Assembly: GCA_910584965.1 (NCBI GenBank)
Contig: CAJUDZ010000017.1
Location: forward strand, 1-64,000
DNA: 64,000 nucleotides
Direction of reading: 5' to 3'
Source: an uncultured Lachnospiraceae bacterium
Lineage (GTDB): Bacteria > Bacillota > Clostridia > Lachnospirales > Lachnospiraceae
The notes under the pieces are model-generated. The model worked only from the letters and a program-made list of their open reading frames with translations, was not told where the DNA came from and ran no database searches. How positions within the stretch are numbered: position 1 is the stretch's first letter; every line of letters begins with the position of its first letter. Of the stretch, positions 8,813-17,516 are shown piece by piece. Both the position numbers and the translations under genes were made by a program.

Positions 8813-8862
8813 CGTGTTTCGACACGCTAAGTCATTATACGACAGTCATTTTGAAAAAGCAA
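8813..8862 (-). promoter_or_regulatory. Promoter and leader hairpin of the activase gene
   Basis: On the minus strand TTGCTT (8857-8862), 17-bp spacer, TATAAT (8834-8839). Immediately downstream, at the expected start of the transcript, is a CGTGT-CGAA-ACACG hairpin (8813-8826), which could be an operator or a 5'-UTR structure. Confidence 0.65.
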
Positions 8863-8945
8863 TCGGCTATTTTTTGGAATTTATGAAGAATTTCAAAGGG
8901 AATTATAAAATTTTTATGACTTTTCCGTATTTCGCATATGCGCCG

Positions 8946-8974
8946 TTTACTTTTAAAAAAAGGAATGCTAAAAT
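8946..8974 (+). promoter_or_regulatory. Promoter for the rhomboid-like operon
   Basis: TTTACT (8946-8951), 17-bp spacer, extended -10 TGCTAAAAT (8966-8974). It is divergent from the activase promoter 85 bp to the left; nothing else was seen in the gap. Confidence 0.55.
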
Positions 8975-9055
8975 ATATTCAACTTTTCATGACAAAATGT
9001 CTGGATTGAAAAATCCGGGATAATTATTTGATGAAAGAAAGGCGTGGTTACTAAA

Positions 9056-9925
9056 ATGAGCCAGTTTGAAAAAAAGTTCGGAAAATATGCCATCAGGAAT
9101 CTGTCGGTCGTGTTGGTCTGCTGTTACGCGGTCGGTTATGTATTGCAGTTCATGGCTCCCTGGATAGCGATTTATCTGTCATTGGATCCTTATGCGATTC
9201 TGCATGGACAGGTATGGAGGCTTGTTACGTGGATTCTGATTCCGCCGGATAATTCTAACATTTTCTTAACGCTGCTGATGCTGTATTTTTATTGTTCCAT
9301 CGGTACAACGCTGGAGCGGACGTGGGGAACTTACCGCTATAATGTCTATATTATCGGCGGAATGCTTTTTACGGTGATCGGAAGTTTTCTGATGATGGCC
9401 TGCGCTTATCTTTTTATGCAGGAGACGATGCCCGCATACGGCGGGCCGGCCGGATTCTTCCGGTACGGCTCGATGTATGTCAGCACTTTTTATATTAATA
9501 TGTCCATTTTCCTTGCCTTTGCGGCAACGTTCCCGGATGTGTCGGTACTGTTGATGTTCATCATTCCGATCAAGGTAAAATGGCTTGGCGTCATTTACGG
9601 GATTATGCTGGCATTTTCCTTTTTACAGGGAGGTTTTTTCTCCAAATTTGTGATACTTTCGTCCCTGTTTAATTTTATCGTTTTCTTCTTTACTTCCCGG
9701 AATATGATGCACTTAAATCCGAAGCAGATACACAGGCGTCAGGAGTTTAAGCGGGATATCCGGCGGAGCGCCGGCGGCATTACGAAGCACAAATGCGCTA
9801 TCTGCGGACGGACGGAAGTGGACAGCCCGGAGATGCAGTTCCGGTTCTGTTCGAAATGCGATGGCAATTATGAATACTGCGAGGAACATTTATATACCCA
9901 TACCCATGTAAAGGGCAATTCATGA
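9056..9925 (+). CDS. Rhomboid-like membrane protein with C-terminal zinc ribbon (pseudoprotease)
   Basis: A 289-residue protein with a rhomboid-type six-TM core (residues ~15-210) that keeps the WRLVTW loop and the TTLERTWGTYRYN segment. The catalytic GxSG serine and the TM6 histidine are absent (YGSMYVSTFY and KFVILSSLFNFI occupy the equivalent places), so it should be proteolytically dead, like derlins or iRhoms. The cytoplasmic tail (about 235-289) has CAICGR, FCSKC and YCEEHLYTHTH, a likely zinc site. ATG at 9056 is preferred to a GTG 12 bp earlier because GAAAGG lies 13 nt before it, as for many starts in this window. First gene of a three-gene unit. Confidence 0.75.
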   Translation: MSQFEKKFGKYAIRNLSVVLVCCYAVGYVLQFMAPWIAIYLSLDPYAILHGQVWRLVTWILIPPDNSNIFLTLLMLYFYCSIGTTLERTWGTYRYNVYIIGGMLFTVIGSFLMMACAYLFMQETMPAYGGPAGFFRYGSMYVSTFYINMSIFLAFAATFPDVSVLLMFIIPIKVKWLGVIYGIMLAFSFLQGGFFSKFVILSSLFNFIVFFFTSRNMMHLNPKQIHRRQEFKRDIRRSAGGITKHKCAICGRTEVDSPEMQFRFCSKCDGNYEYCEEHLYTHTHVKGNS

Positions 9926-9946
9926 CAGAAAGACGAGGTCGTTTTC

Positions 9947-10684
9947 ATGACTCAGGAAACTTTATTCGCACAGAAACTGGAACAGCTGGCGCAGACGGCG
10001 AAGGAACAGGAAAACTGCGTTTCGGAAGAACAGCTCAGAGAGGCTTTTGCAGAGCTTTCCCTGCGAGAAGAACAGCTTGAAATGGTGCGCGCCTATTTAA
10101 GACAGCGCAGCATCGGTATCGGTGAGCCGGCCGCTTTGGAAGATTATCTGAGCGAACAGGAGATCGACTATCTGGACGATTATGTCAAACAGCTTGCGGA
10201 GCTTCCGCAATTCTCGGAAGGAGAAAAAGAGGCGGTTACGCTTTCTGCGATGGCGGGGGATGCGGATGCGCAGAACCGGCTGATTCAGATCTTTCTGCCT
10301 CAGGTCGTGGAGATTTCCAGGCTTTATGCGGGACAGGGCGTTTTTGTCGAAGACCTGATCGGCGAGGGAAATGTGGCGCTGACGATGGGCGTCACGATAT
10401 TGGGCGCTTCCCGGCATGCCGCGGAGGCACAGGGAATGCTCGGCAGAATGATTATGGATGCGATGGAGGAATTTATCGCGGAAAACGCCGAGGAAACAAA
10501 GAAAAGCCGGAAGATGGCGGAGCGGATTAATAAAGTTGCGGATAAAGCAAACGAGCTGGCCGAAGAGCTGCACCGCAAAGTCACAATAGAAGAACTGATG
10601 AACGAAACGGGCATGAGCCGGAAAGCAATCGCCGATGCCGTGCGCATGAGCGGGAATAAGATCGATGCGATTCTGGCGGAATGA
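9947..10684 (+). CDS. Sigma-70-like protein lacking region 4
   Basis: A 245-residue acidic protein. Residues ~100-140 resemble sigma-70 region 2 (AQNRLIQIFLPQVVEISRLY and FVEDLIGEGNVAL), and the C-terminus resembles region 3 (EELHRKVTIEELMNETGMS then RKAIADAVRMSG). Region 4, which reads the -35 box, is missing: the chain stops after the region-3-like helices. The N-terminal ~90 residues are helical and resemble a region 1.1-like extension. It starts 21 bp after the rhomboid-like gene and overlaps the next frame, so the three genes are an operon. It could be a -10-only sigma factor, an antagonist, or a decoy that binds core polymerase; the sequence does not decide. Confidence 0.7.
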   Translation: MTQETLFAQKLEQLAQTAKEQENCVSEEQLREAFAELSLREEQLEMVRAYLRQRSIGIGEPAALEDYLSEQEIDYLDDYVKQLAELPQFSEGEKEAVTLSAMAGDADAQNRLIQIFLPQVVEISRLYAGQGVFVEDLIGEGNVALTMGVTILGASRHAAEAQGMLGRMIMDAMEEFIAENAEETKKSRKMAERINKVADKANELAEELHRKVTIEELMNETGMSRKAIADAVRMSGNKIDAILAE

Positions 10685-10704
10685 GAGAAAGGCACAGTAA
10701 CGGG

Positions 10705-11127
10705 ATGGATTATCAGGATAACGATTTTAAATACTATATGCAGGATACCGGCCGGCTCTATTTCGGCGCACGATACAGCTACGCGGAACTGACGGAGCAT
10801 GAAATGGTTCCTTTCAAGTTCAAAAGTATCATCGAACACTATATCGGGAAAGACACCGAGCCGGATACGACGCTGGAAAGCCATTTCTATTATATGACGC
10901 CGGAGATGTTTTCCTATAAAACCTATATGCAGCTGAAAACAAAAGTCAAAGTATGTCTGCTCGTCGAAAAAAAACCTCTCTTAGGCAAACCCCGGATGGT
11001 CTACCGGAACAACGTATTCCCACTGGAAGAATTTGTAAAGATGAACCTGGCACAGAAGAAGAAATGCGGCATTAAGATTCAGGAAATTGTTCTCTCCAAG
11101 CTGGCGATGATGTCGTTTAGTGTGTGA
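10705..11127 (+). CDS. Conserved hypothetical protein, 140 aa
   Basis: A soluble 140-residue protein (DFKYYMQDTGRLYFGARY, HFYYMTPEMFSYKTYMQLK, AQKKKCGIKIQEIVLSKLA). I do not recognise the domain. The start at 10705 has GAAAGG 12 nt upstream; an ATG at 10681 that overlaps the previous stop is the alternative. It is translationally close to the sigma-like gene and likely works with it. No TM segment or signal peptide. Confidence 0.6.
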   Translation: MDYQDNDFKYYMQDTGRLYFGARYSYAELTEHEMVPFKFKSIIEHYIGKDTEPDTTLESHFYYMTPEMFSYKTYMQLKTKVKVCLLVEKKPLLGKPRMVYRNNVFPLEEFVKMNLAQKKKCGIKIQEIVLSKLAMMSFSV

Positions 11128-11423
11128 CAGCGGCAGCTATGCTGCTTTTGAGCTTAGTACCGTTGCAGTTTTTCGCGGAGCGGAAGCGCGGCGACAAAGG
11201 AACTCACGCTGCCATACCGCGTTGTTTCATCGTCAAACGCGATAGAAGATTTTTTTCAGCGCGATAAATTACAATTTATTTAACGCATAATCTTCTTGCT
11301 TTTGACAATTTTATCTGATAAACTGACATTGCTAAACAAAATTTGGTAAAATTCCCCTTTTACACTGAACAGGTAGAAACAATAGAAGTATGTTTTTGCC
11401 TGTTCTTTTATTCATACTGATAC
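11128..11423. other. Long intergenic region with several hairpins
   Basis: About 300 bp without a credible reading frame. Seen in it: a GCAGC-TAT-GCTGC hairpin with four T (11133-11149), which may terminate the preceding operon; CGCGG/CCGCG arms (11187-11191, 11217-11221); GCGTT/AACGC arms around 11219-11240; and nested arms AGAAGATT/AATCTTCT (11244-11251, 11289-11296) enclosing ATAAATT-AC-AATTTAT. It may encode a small RNA or a leader, but matches no RNA family I know. Confidence 0.35.
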
Positions 11424-11453
11424 TTTACTAATTTTTACAGGAAGTGATATACT
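11424..11453 (+). promoter_or_regulatory. Promoter for the M16C peptidase gene
   Basis: TTTACT (11424-11429), 18-bp spacer, extended -10 TGATATACT (11445-11453). Transcription would begin near 11460, which rules out start codons upstream of that. Confidence 0.6.
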
Positions 11454-11543
11454 AGGTTGAAAGAGATCTGCATGACAGGTTTTCAGACGAAAATTTGTGT
11501 CTGCGGTCCGTCCGCAGGCTGGGAGAAAGGCATGGTTAAGGAT

Positions 11544-14459
11544 ATGGAACAGTTACAGGCTTATACAATTTTGGAGAAAAAGGAAATAAAGGAATTAAAT
11601 TCCACCGGTTATTTAATCAGGCATGACAAAACGGGAGCGAAAGTCGTGCTGATGGAAAACGACGATAACAACAAGGTATTCTGCGTCGGATTCCGCACGC
11701 CGCCCAGAGACAGCACAGGCGTGGCGCATATTATCGAGCACAGCGTGCTTTGCGGTTCGGACAAATTTCCGGTAAAGGATCCGTTTATCGAGCTGGCCAA
11801 AGGGTCCCTGAATACGTTTTTAAATGCGATGACTTTTCCGGATAAGACAATTTATCCGGTGGCGAGCTGTAATGAGAAAGACTTCCAGAATCTGATGGAT
11901 GTTTATATGGATGCCGTTTTTCATCCGAATATCTATAAAGAAGAAAAGATTTTCAGACAGGAAGGATGGCATTATGAGATGGAAAGCGTGGATGATGAGC
12001 TGACCATCAACGGTGTGGTTTATAACGAGATGAAGGGCGCGTTTTCGTCTCCGGATGACGTGCTGGAGCGGGAAATTATGAACTCCTTATACCCGCATAC
12101 GTCTTACGCGGTGGAATCGGGCGGAGATCCGGATGTGATACCGGAACTGACCTATGAGGATTTTCTGGCTTTCCACGGCAGATATTATCATCCGTCCAAC
12201 AGCTATATCTATCTTTACGGCGATATGGATATGGCGGAAAAACTGCGTTTTCTGGATGAGGAATATCTGTCAAAATATGAGGCGCTTGCGGTGGATTCCG
12301 AACTTGTTAAAGAACCGCCTTTTACGGAACCGGTCGAAGTATATAAAGAATATCCGATTACGGAGAGCGAATCCGAAAAAGAAAACACCTATCTTTCCTA
12401 TAATATTTCTTTTGGAAATAATCTGGACGAAGAGCAGTATATTGCTTTTCAGGTAATTGATTATGTGCTTTGTTCCGCGCCGGGCGCGCCGCTAAAACAG
12501 GCGCTGATCGATAAGGGTATCGGCAAGGATGTGTACAGCAGTTATGAAAACGGAATCATGCAGCCTTATTTTTCCATCGTGGCGAAAGGCGCGGACAGGG
12601 AACAGCTTCCGGCGTTTAAAGAGACGATCAGGGAAGAACTGGAGAAAGCGGCTGTACACGGATTTGATAAAAAGGCTCTGCGCGCCGGACTGAATTTTTA
12701 TGAATTTCGTTTCCGGGAAGCGGACTTCGGCTCTTATCCTAAGGGGCTCATGTTCGGACTGATGATGTTTGACAGCTGGCTGTATGACGATAATAAGCCT
12801 TTTGTGCACATTGAGGCGAACGCGTCTTACCGGAAGTTAAAAGAAGCAGTCGATACGGATTACTATGAAAAACTGGTACAGGAAAAACTGCTGCACAACC
12901 GGCACAGAACGATTGTTGTCGTGGAACCTGTAAAGGGGCTGACCGGCCGGAAGGAAAAAGAACTTGCCGAAAAGCTGGCACGGAAAAAAGAAAGCCTTTC
13001 CGAGGCGCAGCGTAAGGAAATCGTGGAGCAGACGAAGGCTTTAAAAGCGTATCAGGAAAAACCGGATACGAAAGAGAATCTTGAAAAAATTCCGCTTTTA
13101 ACGAGAGCCGATATGAAAAAGGAAGCGGAGAATTTTGTGAACCAGGAAAGAAAAGTCGGCGATACGGTATTTTTATATCATGATATTTTTACGAACGGCA
13201 TCGGTTATCTGCGTTTTATGTTCGATCTGAAAAGCGTACCGGAAGAACTTTTCCCCTATGTGGGGCTGTTAAAGTCCGTTTTGGGACTGGTCAGTACGGA
13301 AAATTATACGTACGGTGAGCTGTTCAATGAGATTAACATTCAGACGGGCGGCATCGTTCCGGTGGTCAATACGTATACGGACGCCAGAGATCTGCAAAAA
13401 TACACGGCGGCTTTTGAAATCAAGGTCAAGGCGCTGTACGAAAATCTGGAACATGCTTTCCGGCTGGTAAAGGAAATTGTGATGGGTTCCCTTTTTGACG
13501 ACGACAAACGGTTGAAAGAGCTGGCCGCGGAGTTAAAATCCCAGAAGCAGGCGAATATGATGTCGGCGGGGCATGCGCTTGCATCCGTCCGCGCGCTGTC
13601 GTATCTGTCAAAAACGGCCGCGGTTTCCGATCAGATCAGCGGGATTCCTTATTATCGGATGCTGGAAGAACTGGACGCCGATTTTGAGGCGCATCGGGAA
13701 GAGCTGAAAGAAAAACTGCAAAAGCTGACCGTGTATCTTTTCCGGCCGGAAAATCTGATGGTGGATTATACGGCGGAACAGGAAGGGCTGAAAAATGTGG
13801 AAGAGCAGATTGCGGCATTTTGCGGAAGCCTGCACACGGAGCAGATCAGCATAAAGCCTTATGAGCCGGAGACAAAACCAAAGAACGAAGGGTTCATGTC
13901 TTCTTCCCAGGTACAGTATGTGTGCCGGGCCGGAAATTTCGTACAAAAAGGCCTTCCGTATACCGGCGCGTTAAAAGCGCTGAAAGTAATGATGGGATAT
14001 GATTATTTGTGGACCCAGGTACGCGTCAAGGGCGGCGCATACGGCTGTATGTGCAATTTCGGAAAGTCCGGGGAAAGCTATTTTGTTTCATACAGAGATC
14101 CGAATCTGGAAAAAACGATCGATGTTTACGAAAAAGCTGCCGACTATATCCGGCACTTTGAAGCGGATGAACGGACGATGACCCAGTATATCATCGGGGC
14201 GGTCAGCGAATTGGATATGCCGATGACGCCTGCCGCAAAAGGCGCTTATTCGCTGGCGGGCTATATGACCCATTATTCTTTTGAACAGGTGCAGAAAGAG
14301 CGGGACGAACTGCTTGGTACGGTGCCGGAAACGATACGGGGGCTGGCCGGTTATATCGACGCCTTTATGGAAGATGATTGTCTCTGCGTCGTCGGAAACG
14401 AAGAAAAAATCAAAAAACAGCAGACAATCTTTAAAGAGACGGATTATTTGTTTCACTGA
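11544..14459 (+). CDS. M16C (PreP-like) insulinase-family zinc metallopeptidase
   Basis: A 971-residue cytoplasmic peptidase of the presequence-protease type: full-length single chain with two M16 halves. The inverted zinc motif HxxEH is at residues 62-66 (AHIIEHSVL), followed by the PFIELAKGSLNTFLNAMTF segment typical of M16C. Family members degrade peptides inside a closed chamber. No signal peptide, so probably intracellular peptide turnover. ATG at 11544 was chosen because GAAAGG is 13 nt upstream and the promoter excludes the far-upstream TTG; an ATG at 11532 is possible but its SD would be 1 nt away. Monocistronic by layout. Confidence 0.9.
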   Translation: MEQLQAYTILEKKEIKELNSTGYLIRHDKTGAKVVLMENDDNNKVFCVGFRTPPRDSTGVAHIIEHSVLCGSDKFPVKDPFIELAKGSLNTFLNAMTFPDKTIYPVASCNEKDFQNLMDVYMDAVFHPNIYKEEKIFRQEGWHYEMESVDDELTINGVVYNEMKGAFSSPDDVLEREIMNSLYPHTSYAVESGGDPDVIPELTYEDFLAFHGRYYHPSNSYIYLYGDMDMAEKLRFLDEEYLSKYEALAVDSELVKEPPFTEPVEVYKEYPITESESEKENTYLSYNISFGNNLDEEQYIAFQVIDYVLCSAPGAPLKQALIDKGIGKDVYSSYENGIMQPYFSIVAKGADREQLPAFKETIREELEKAAVHGFDKKALRAGLNFYEFRFREADFGSYPKGLMFGLMMFDSWLYDDNKPFVHIEANASYRKLKEAVDTDYYEKLVQEKLLHNRHRTIVVVEPVKGLTGRKEKELAEKLARKKESLSEAQRKEIVEQTKALKAYQEKPDTKENLEKIPLLTRADMKKEAENFVNQERKVGDTVFLYHDIFTNGIGYLRFMFDLKSVPEELFPYVGLLKSVLGLVSTENYTYGELFNEINIQTGGIVPVVNTYTDARDLQKYTAAFEIKVKALYENLEHAFRLVKEIVMGSLFDDDKRLKELAAELKSQKQANMMSAGHALASVRALSYLSKTAAVSDQISGIPYYRMLEELDADFEAHREELKEKLQKLTVYLFRPENLMVDYTAEQEGLKNVEEQIAAFCGSLHTEQISIKPYEPETKPKNEGFMSSSQVQYVCRAGNFVQKGLPYTGALKALKVMMGYDYLWTQVRVKGGAYGCMCNFGKSGESYFVSYRDPNLEKTIDVYEKAADYIRHFEADERTMTQYIIGAVSELDMPMTPAAKGAYSLAGYMTHYSFEQVQKERDELLGTVPETIRGLAGYIDAFMEDDCLCVVGNEEKIKKQQTIFKETDYLFH

Positions 14460-14520
14460 CCGGGCAAAAAAGTAAAAAAATAGAAAAAAAGTCTGGAAAA
14501 CCCATAAATTATAGCGGCCC

Positions 14521-14556
14521 TGTCCGTATGTATTTATGAAAAGATCATTACGGACA
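14521..14556 (+). other. Hairpin just upstream of the DUF4349 gene SD
   Basis: TGTCCGTA / TACGGACA arms (14521-14528, 14549-14556) separated by 20 nt and ending directly at the AAAGGGAGG ribosome-binding site. It may be a 5'-UTR element or an operator for the lipoprotein gene. Confidence 0.4.
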
Positions 14557-14573
14557 AAGGGAGGATAAGACGT

Positions 14574-15665
14574 ATGAAAAAGACAACAAATGAGATGAAA
14601 GCGAAATTATTCCGGCGGCGTATGAAACGTACGGGCCTGTGCCTGACCGGTCTGCTTCTCGCGGCGGCCATGTTTTCCGGCTGCGGAAGCAGCGGCGGGA
14701 GCGCGTATTATGAAGAGGCTTATGATGCCGGGGGTTCGGCGACGGACAGCGCGGCGGCTCAGGAAGGCGTTATGCTTTATAACAGCGCCGGGGAAAGAGG
14801 CTATTATGAAGAGAGCGAAGAGATCGCTGAGGAGAAAAATGCGGCCACTGTGGAAACCGCGCCGCAGGAGATGCCGGAAGCGCCTCAGGAAGAGAAGCCT
14901 TCGGATGGCCGCAAGTTAATTAAAACGGTCGATTTGTATGCGGAAACGGAAAATTATGATGCGCTGCTTGTCAGCCTGGAATCGCAGATTGCGGAACTTG
15001 GCGGTTATGTGGAATATCAGTATCAGTATAACGGAAGCAATTATTCCAATTATGATGAGATGCGCAATGCCCATTTGTCGGTGCGGATTCCAGCGAATCG
15101 TCTGGATGAATTTGTGCGGAAGGTAGGCGAACAGAGCAATATCACCAATAAGGAAGAGCGGGTAGAAGACGTTACCCTGCAGTATGTGGACTTGGAGAGC
15201 CGCAAGAAAGCGCTTGTGATCGAACAGGACAGACTGCTGGAACTTTTGGAGAAAGCAGAGACCGTGGAAGATATCATTACGATCGAACAGCGGCTTTCGG
15301 AAGTGCGGTATGAACTGGAAAATATGGAATCACAGCTTCGTACTCTGAACAACCGGATTGATTACAGCACGATTCACATCAATATCGAGGAAGTGAAGCG
15401 GCTGACGCCGACGGAAGAAAGATCTGCCTGGGACAGGATGAAGAACGGTTTCGTGAAGTCAATCTACCGTATCGGCGATGGAATCCGGAACGGATTTATC
15501 TGGTTTGTCATCCATATTCCGTATCTGATCGTCTGGCTCGGCGTGATTGCGGTCGTTTTGGCGGCCGTACGGGTTATCCTGAAGAGAAAAGCACGGAAGA
15601 AAGCGGCACAGGAGCAGCAGTCTGTGCAAACAGAGCGGAAGGAACAGCAGGACGAAACAATATAA
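14574..15665 (+). CDS. DUF4349-domain lipoprotein with C-terminal TM helix
   Basis: A 363-residue lipoprotein. The signal peptide ends in FSGC with lipidated Cys37. An acidic low-complexity linker (about 45-110) leads to a DUF4349 domain (about 112-335) with the long central coiled coil (DLESRKKALVIEQDRLLELL, then EQRLSEVRYELENMESQLRT). A TM helix (about 318-338) and a basic tail follow, so it is tethered to the membrane at both ends. DUF4349 proteins are widespread cell-envelope proteins of unknown role. It is 27 bp upstream of era but functionally unrelated to it. Confidence 0.88.
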   Translation: MKKTTNEMKAKLFRRRMKRTGLCLTGLLLAAAMFSGCGSSGGSAYYEEAYDAGGSATDSAAAQEGVMLYNSAGERGYYEESEEIAEEKNAATVETAPQEMPEAPQEEKPSDGRKLIKTVDLYAETENYDALLVSLESQIAELGGYVEYQYQYNGSNYSNYDEMRNAHLSVRIPANRLDEFVRKVGEQSNITNKEERVEDVTLQYVDLESRKKALVIEQDRLLELLEKAETVEDIITIEQRLSEVRYELENMESQLRTLNNRIDYSTIHINIEEVKRLTPTEERSAWDRMKNGFVKSIYRIGDGIRNGFIWFVIHIPYLIVWLGVIAVVLAAVRVILKRKARKKAAQEQQSVQTERKEQQDETI

Positions 15666-15692
15666 GAAACAAAAAGGAGCAGAGCGATAAAA

Positions 15693-16604
15693 ATGGAGAA
15701 AGAAAACAGCCGGTATAAATCCGGTTTTGCCACGCTGATTGGCAGACCGAATGTAGGAAAATCCACATTGATGAATTGTCTGATCGGGCAGAAAATTGCC
15801 ATTACATCGAATAAACCGCAGACAACCAGGAACCGGATCCAGACGGTTTATACTTCCGAAGAAGGACAGATTGTATTTCTGGATACGCCGGGTATCCATA
15901 AGGCAAAAAATAAACTGGGCAATTATATGGTAGGCGTGGCGGAACGGACGCTTTCGGAAGTGGATGTGGTTCTGTGGCTTGTGGAACCGACGAATTATAT
16001 CGGCGCGGGGGAACAGCACATTATCGAACAGCTGAAAAAAACAAAAACCCCGGTTATCCTTGTGATTAACAAAATTGATACGGTAAAAAAAGAAGAAATT
16101 CTCCTTTTTATCGATACATACAGAAAACAGATGGATTTTGCGGAAATCGTTCCCGTGTCGGCGAAAAAAGGCGACGGCACGGACGATCTGCTCTCCTGTA
16201 TCATGAAATATCTGCCGTACGGGCAGCCCTTTTATGATGAAGATACCGTGACAGACCAGCCGGTTCGTCAGATCGTGGCGGAATTGGTCCGGGAAAAGGC
16301 GTTAAAATGTCTGGAAGAAGAGATTCCTCACGGAATTGCCGTGACGATCGAGTCGATGAATTTCCGGAAACGCATCGTGGATATCGAAGCGGAGATTATC
16401 TGTGAAAAGGATTCCCACAAAGGAATTATCATCGGAAAACAGGGGCAGATGTTAAAGAAAATCGGTTCCCTCGCCAGGCCGGATATCGAAGAACTGGTGG
16501 GAAAACAGGTGAATTTAAAGCTTTGGGTCAAGGTAAAGAAAGACTGGCGCGACAGCGATTTTCTGCTGAAAAATTTCGGATATAATCCCAGAGAAGCCGA
16601 ATAG
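15693..16604 (+). CDS. era: GTPase Era
   Basis: A 303-residue Ras-like GTPase plus KH domain that binds 16S rRNA near its 3' end and helps 30S maturation. G1 GRPNVGKST (about 15-23), G3 DTPG, G4 NKID and G5 SAKKG are intact. The KH domain contains GIIIGKQGQMLKKIG (about 250). Length is normal. SD AAAGGAG. It is followed by yqzL and recO, the usual Firmicute neighbours. Confidence 0.98.
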   Translation: MEKENSRYKSGFATLIGRPNVGKSTLMNCLIGQKIAITSNKPQTTRNRIQTVYTSEEGQIVFLDTPGIHKAKNKLGNYMVGVAERTLSEVDVVLWLVEPTNYIGAGEQHIIEQLKKTKTPVILVINKIDTVKKEEILLFIDTYRKQMDFAEIVPVSAKKGDGTDDLLSCIMKYLPYGQPFYDEDTVTDQPVRQIVAELVREKALKCLEEEIPHGIAVTIESMNFRKRIVDIEAEIICEKDSHKGIIIGKQGQMLKKIGSLARPDIEELVGKQVNLKLWVKVKKDWRDSDFLLKNFGYNPREAE

Positions 16605-16657
16605 AAAAAAGGAAAAAAGCAAACCCTAATTGCATAGAGTTGATCAGGGGGCTTAAG

Positions 16658-16849
16658 ATGAAAGAGACAAATTACTGGGAGCAGTTTCTGATGACTGGAA
16701 GCGTCAGCGACTTTTTATCATATAAGAATGCACAAAAGGACGGGGACAGGGATTCTGTCAAAGAAGATAAGTCAGGTGGACGATCTCATGCAGGGATTTA
16801 CAGAGATTACGGGAATGGTTTTAAAAGCGGAGCCGATTGGCGAATATGA
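16658..16849 (+). CDS. yqzL: YqzL-like small protein
   Basis: A 63-residue protein whose N-terminus (NYWEQFLMTGSVSDFLSYK) matches the YqzL pattern of W-x(3)-TG-x(2)-x-YLxYK found between era and recO in Firmicutes. SD CAGGGGG, 6 nt before the ATG. Its last 62 bp overlap recO in another frame, so the real recO start lies inside it. The function of YqzL is not established. The Arg/Gly-rich C-terminus is probably constrained mainly by the overlapping recO. Confidence 0.7.
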   Translation: MKETNYWEQFLMTGSVSDFLSYKNAQKDGDRDSVKEDKSGGRSHAGIYRDYGNGFKSGADWRI

Positions 16850-17435
16850 TAGAAGAGTAGTGATTTTAACGAAAGAAAAAGGGAAAATTTCGGCGTTTGC
16901 AAGAGGAGCGAGAAAACAGACCAGCAGGCTCCTTGCGGCGACGAACCCTTTTTCTTTTGGCACGTTCAGGCTCTATGCGGGACGGTCTTCCTATAACCTG
17001 GCGGAGGCCGATATCAGTAACTATTTTGAAGGACTCAGAACGGATTTTGAGGGCGCGTACTACGGAATGTATTTTCTGGAGGTAATGGATTATTACACGA
17101 GGGAGAACAACGAAGACAAGGAAATGCTGAAACTGCTGTATCAGTCTCTGCGCGCGCTCATGCACGAGAGATTTCCGAACAGGCTGATACGTTACATATT
17201 CGAGATGAAAGCGATGGTATTAAGCGGTGAATTTCCGGGAATGCCGGAAAACGGGGATTATGAGGAATCCACCAGCTATGCGGTGCATTACATCATGTCT
17301 TCTTCCGTGGAAAAGCTGTATACTTTCACGGTGACGGATACGGTGCTTGCCCAGCTTGCCCGGATTGCCGACGAATACAGGGAACGATATACGGACAGGG
17401 ATTTCAAGAGCCTGGAAATTCTGGAAAGCCTGTAA
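16788..17435 (+). CDS. recO: DNA repair protein RecO
   Basis: A 215-residue RecO: N-terminal OB fold (GMVLKAEPIGEYDRRVVILT, then KGKISAFARGARKQ) and a helical C-terminal domain. It loads RecA on SSB-coated single-stranded DNA with RecF/RecR. It is shorter than the usual ~240-260 residues, and the zinc-finger cysteines found in many RecO proteins are absent (no Cys in the C-terminal half). ATG at 16788 (SD CAGGTGG, 8 nt) gives a natural N-terminus; frames upstream only run through yqzL. Confidence 0.92.
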   Translation: MQGFTEITGMVLKAEPIGEYDRRVVILTKEKGKISAFARGARKQTSRLLAATNPFSFGTFRLYAGRSSYNLAEADISNYFEGLRTDFEGAYYGMYFLEVMDYYTRENNEDKEMLKLLYQSLRALMHERFPNRLIRYIFEMKAMVLSGEFPGMPENGDYEESTSYAVHYIMSSSVEKLYTFTVTDTVLAQLARIADEYRERYTDRDFKSLEILESL

Positions 17436-17443
17436 AAAGGATG

Positions 17444-17472
17444 TTGAAAAACCTGATTAAGTCAGATATAAT
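17444..17472 (+). promoter_or_regulatory. Sigma-A promoter for the 17517 lipoprotein
   Basis: TTGAAA (17444-17449), 17-bp spacer, TATAAT (17467-17472). It lies directly after the recO stop, so the lipoprotein gene, and perhaps glyQS behind it, has its own start of transcription. Confidence 0.75.
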
Positions 17473-17516
17473 GTTATGCAGTATGTAAGCGTTAGACAGG
17501 ATCGGGGGGAAAGATT

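Noticed and set aside
8814..9023. 69-codon frame between the activase and rhomboid-like genes
   Set aside because: It overlaps both divergent promoters and has no ribosome-binding site.
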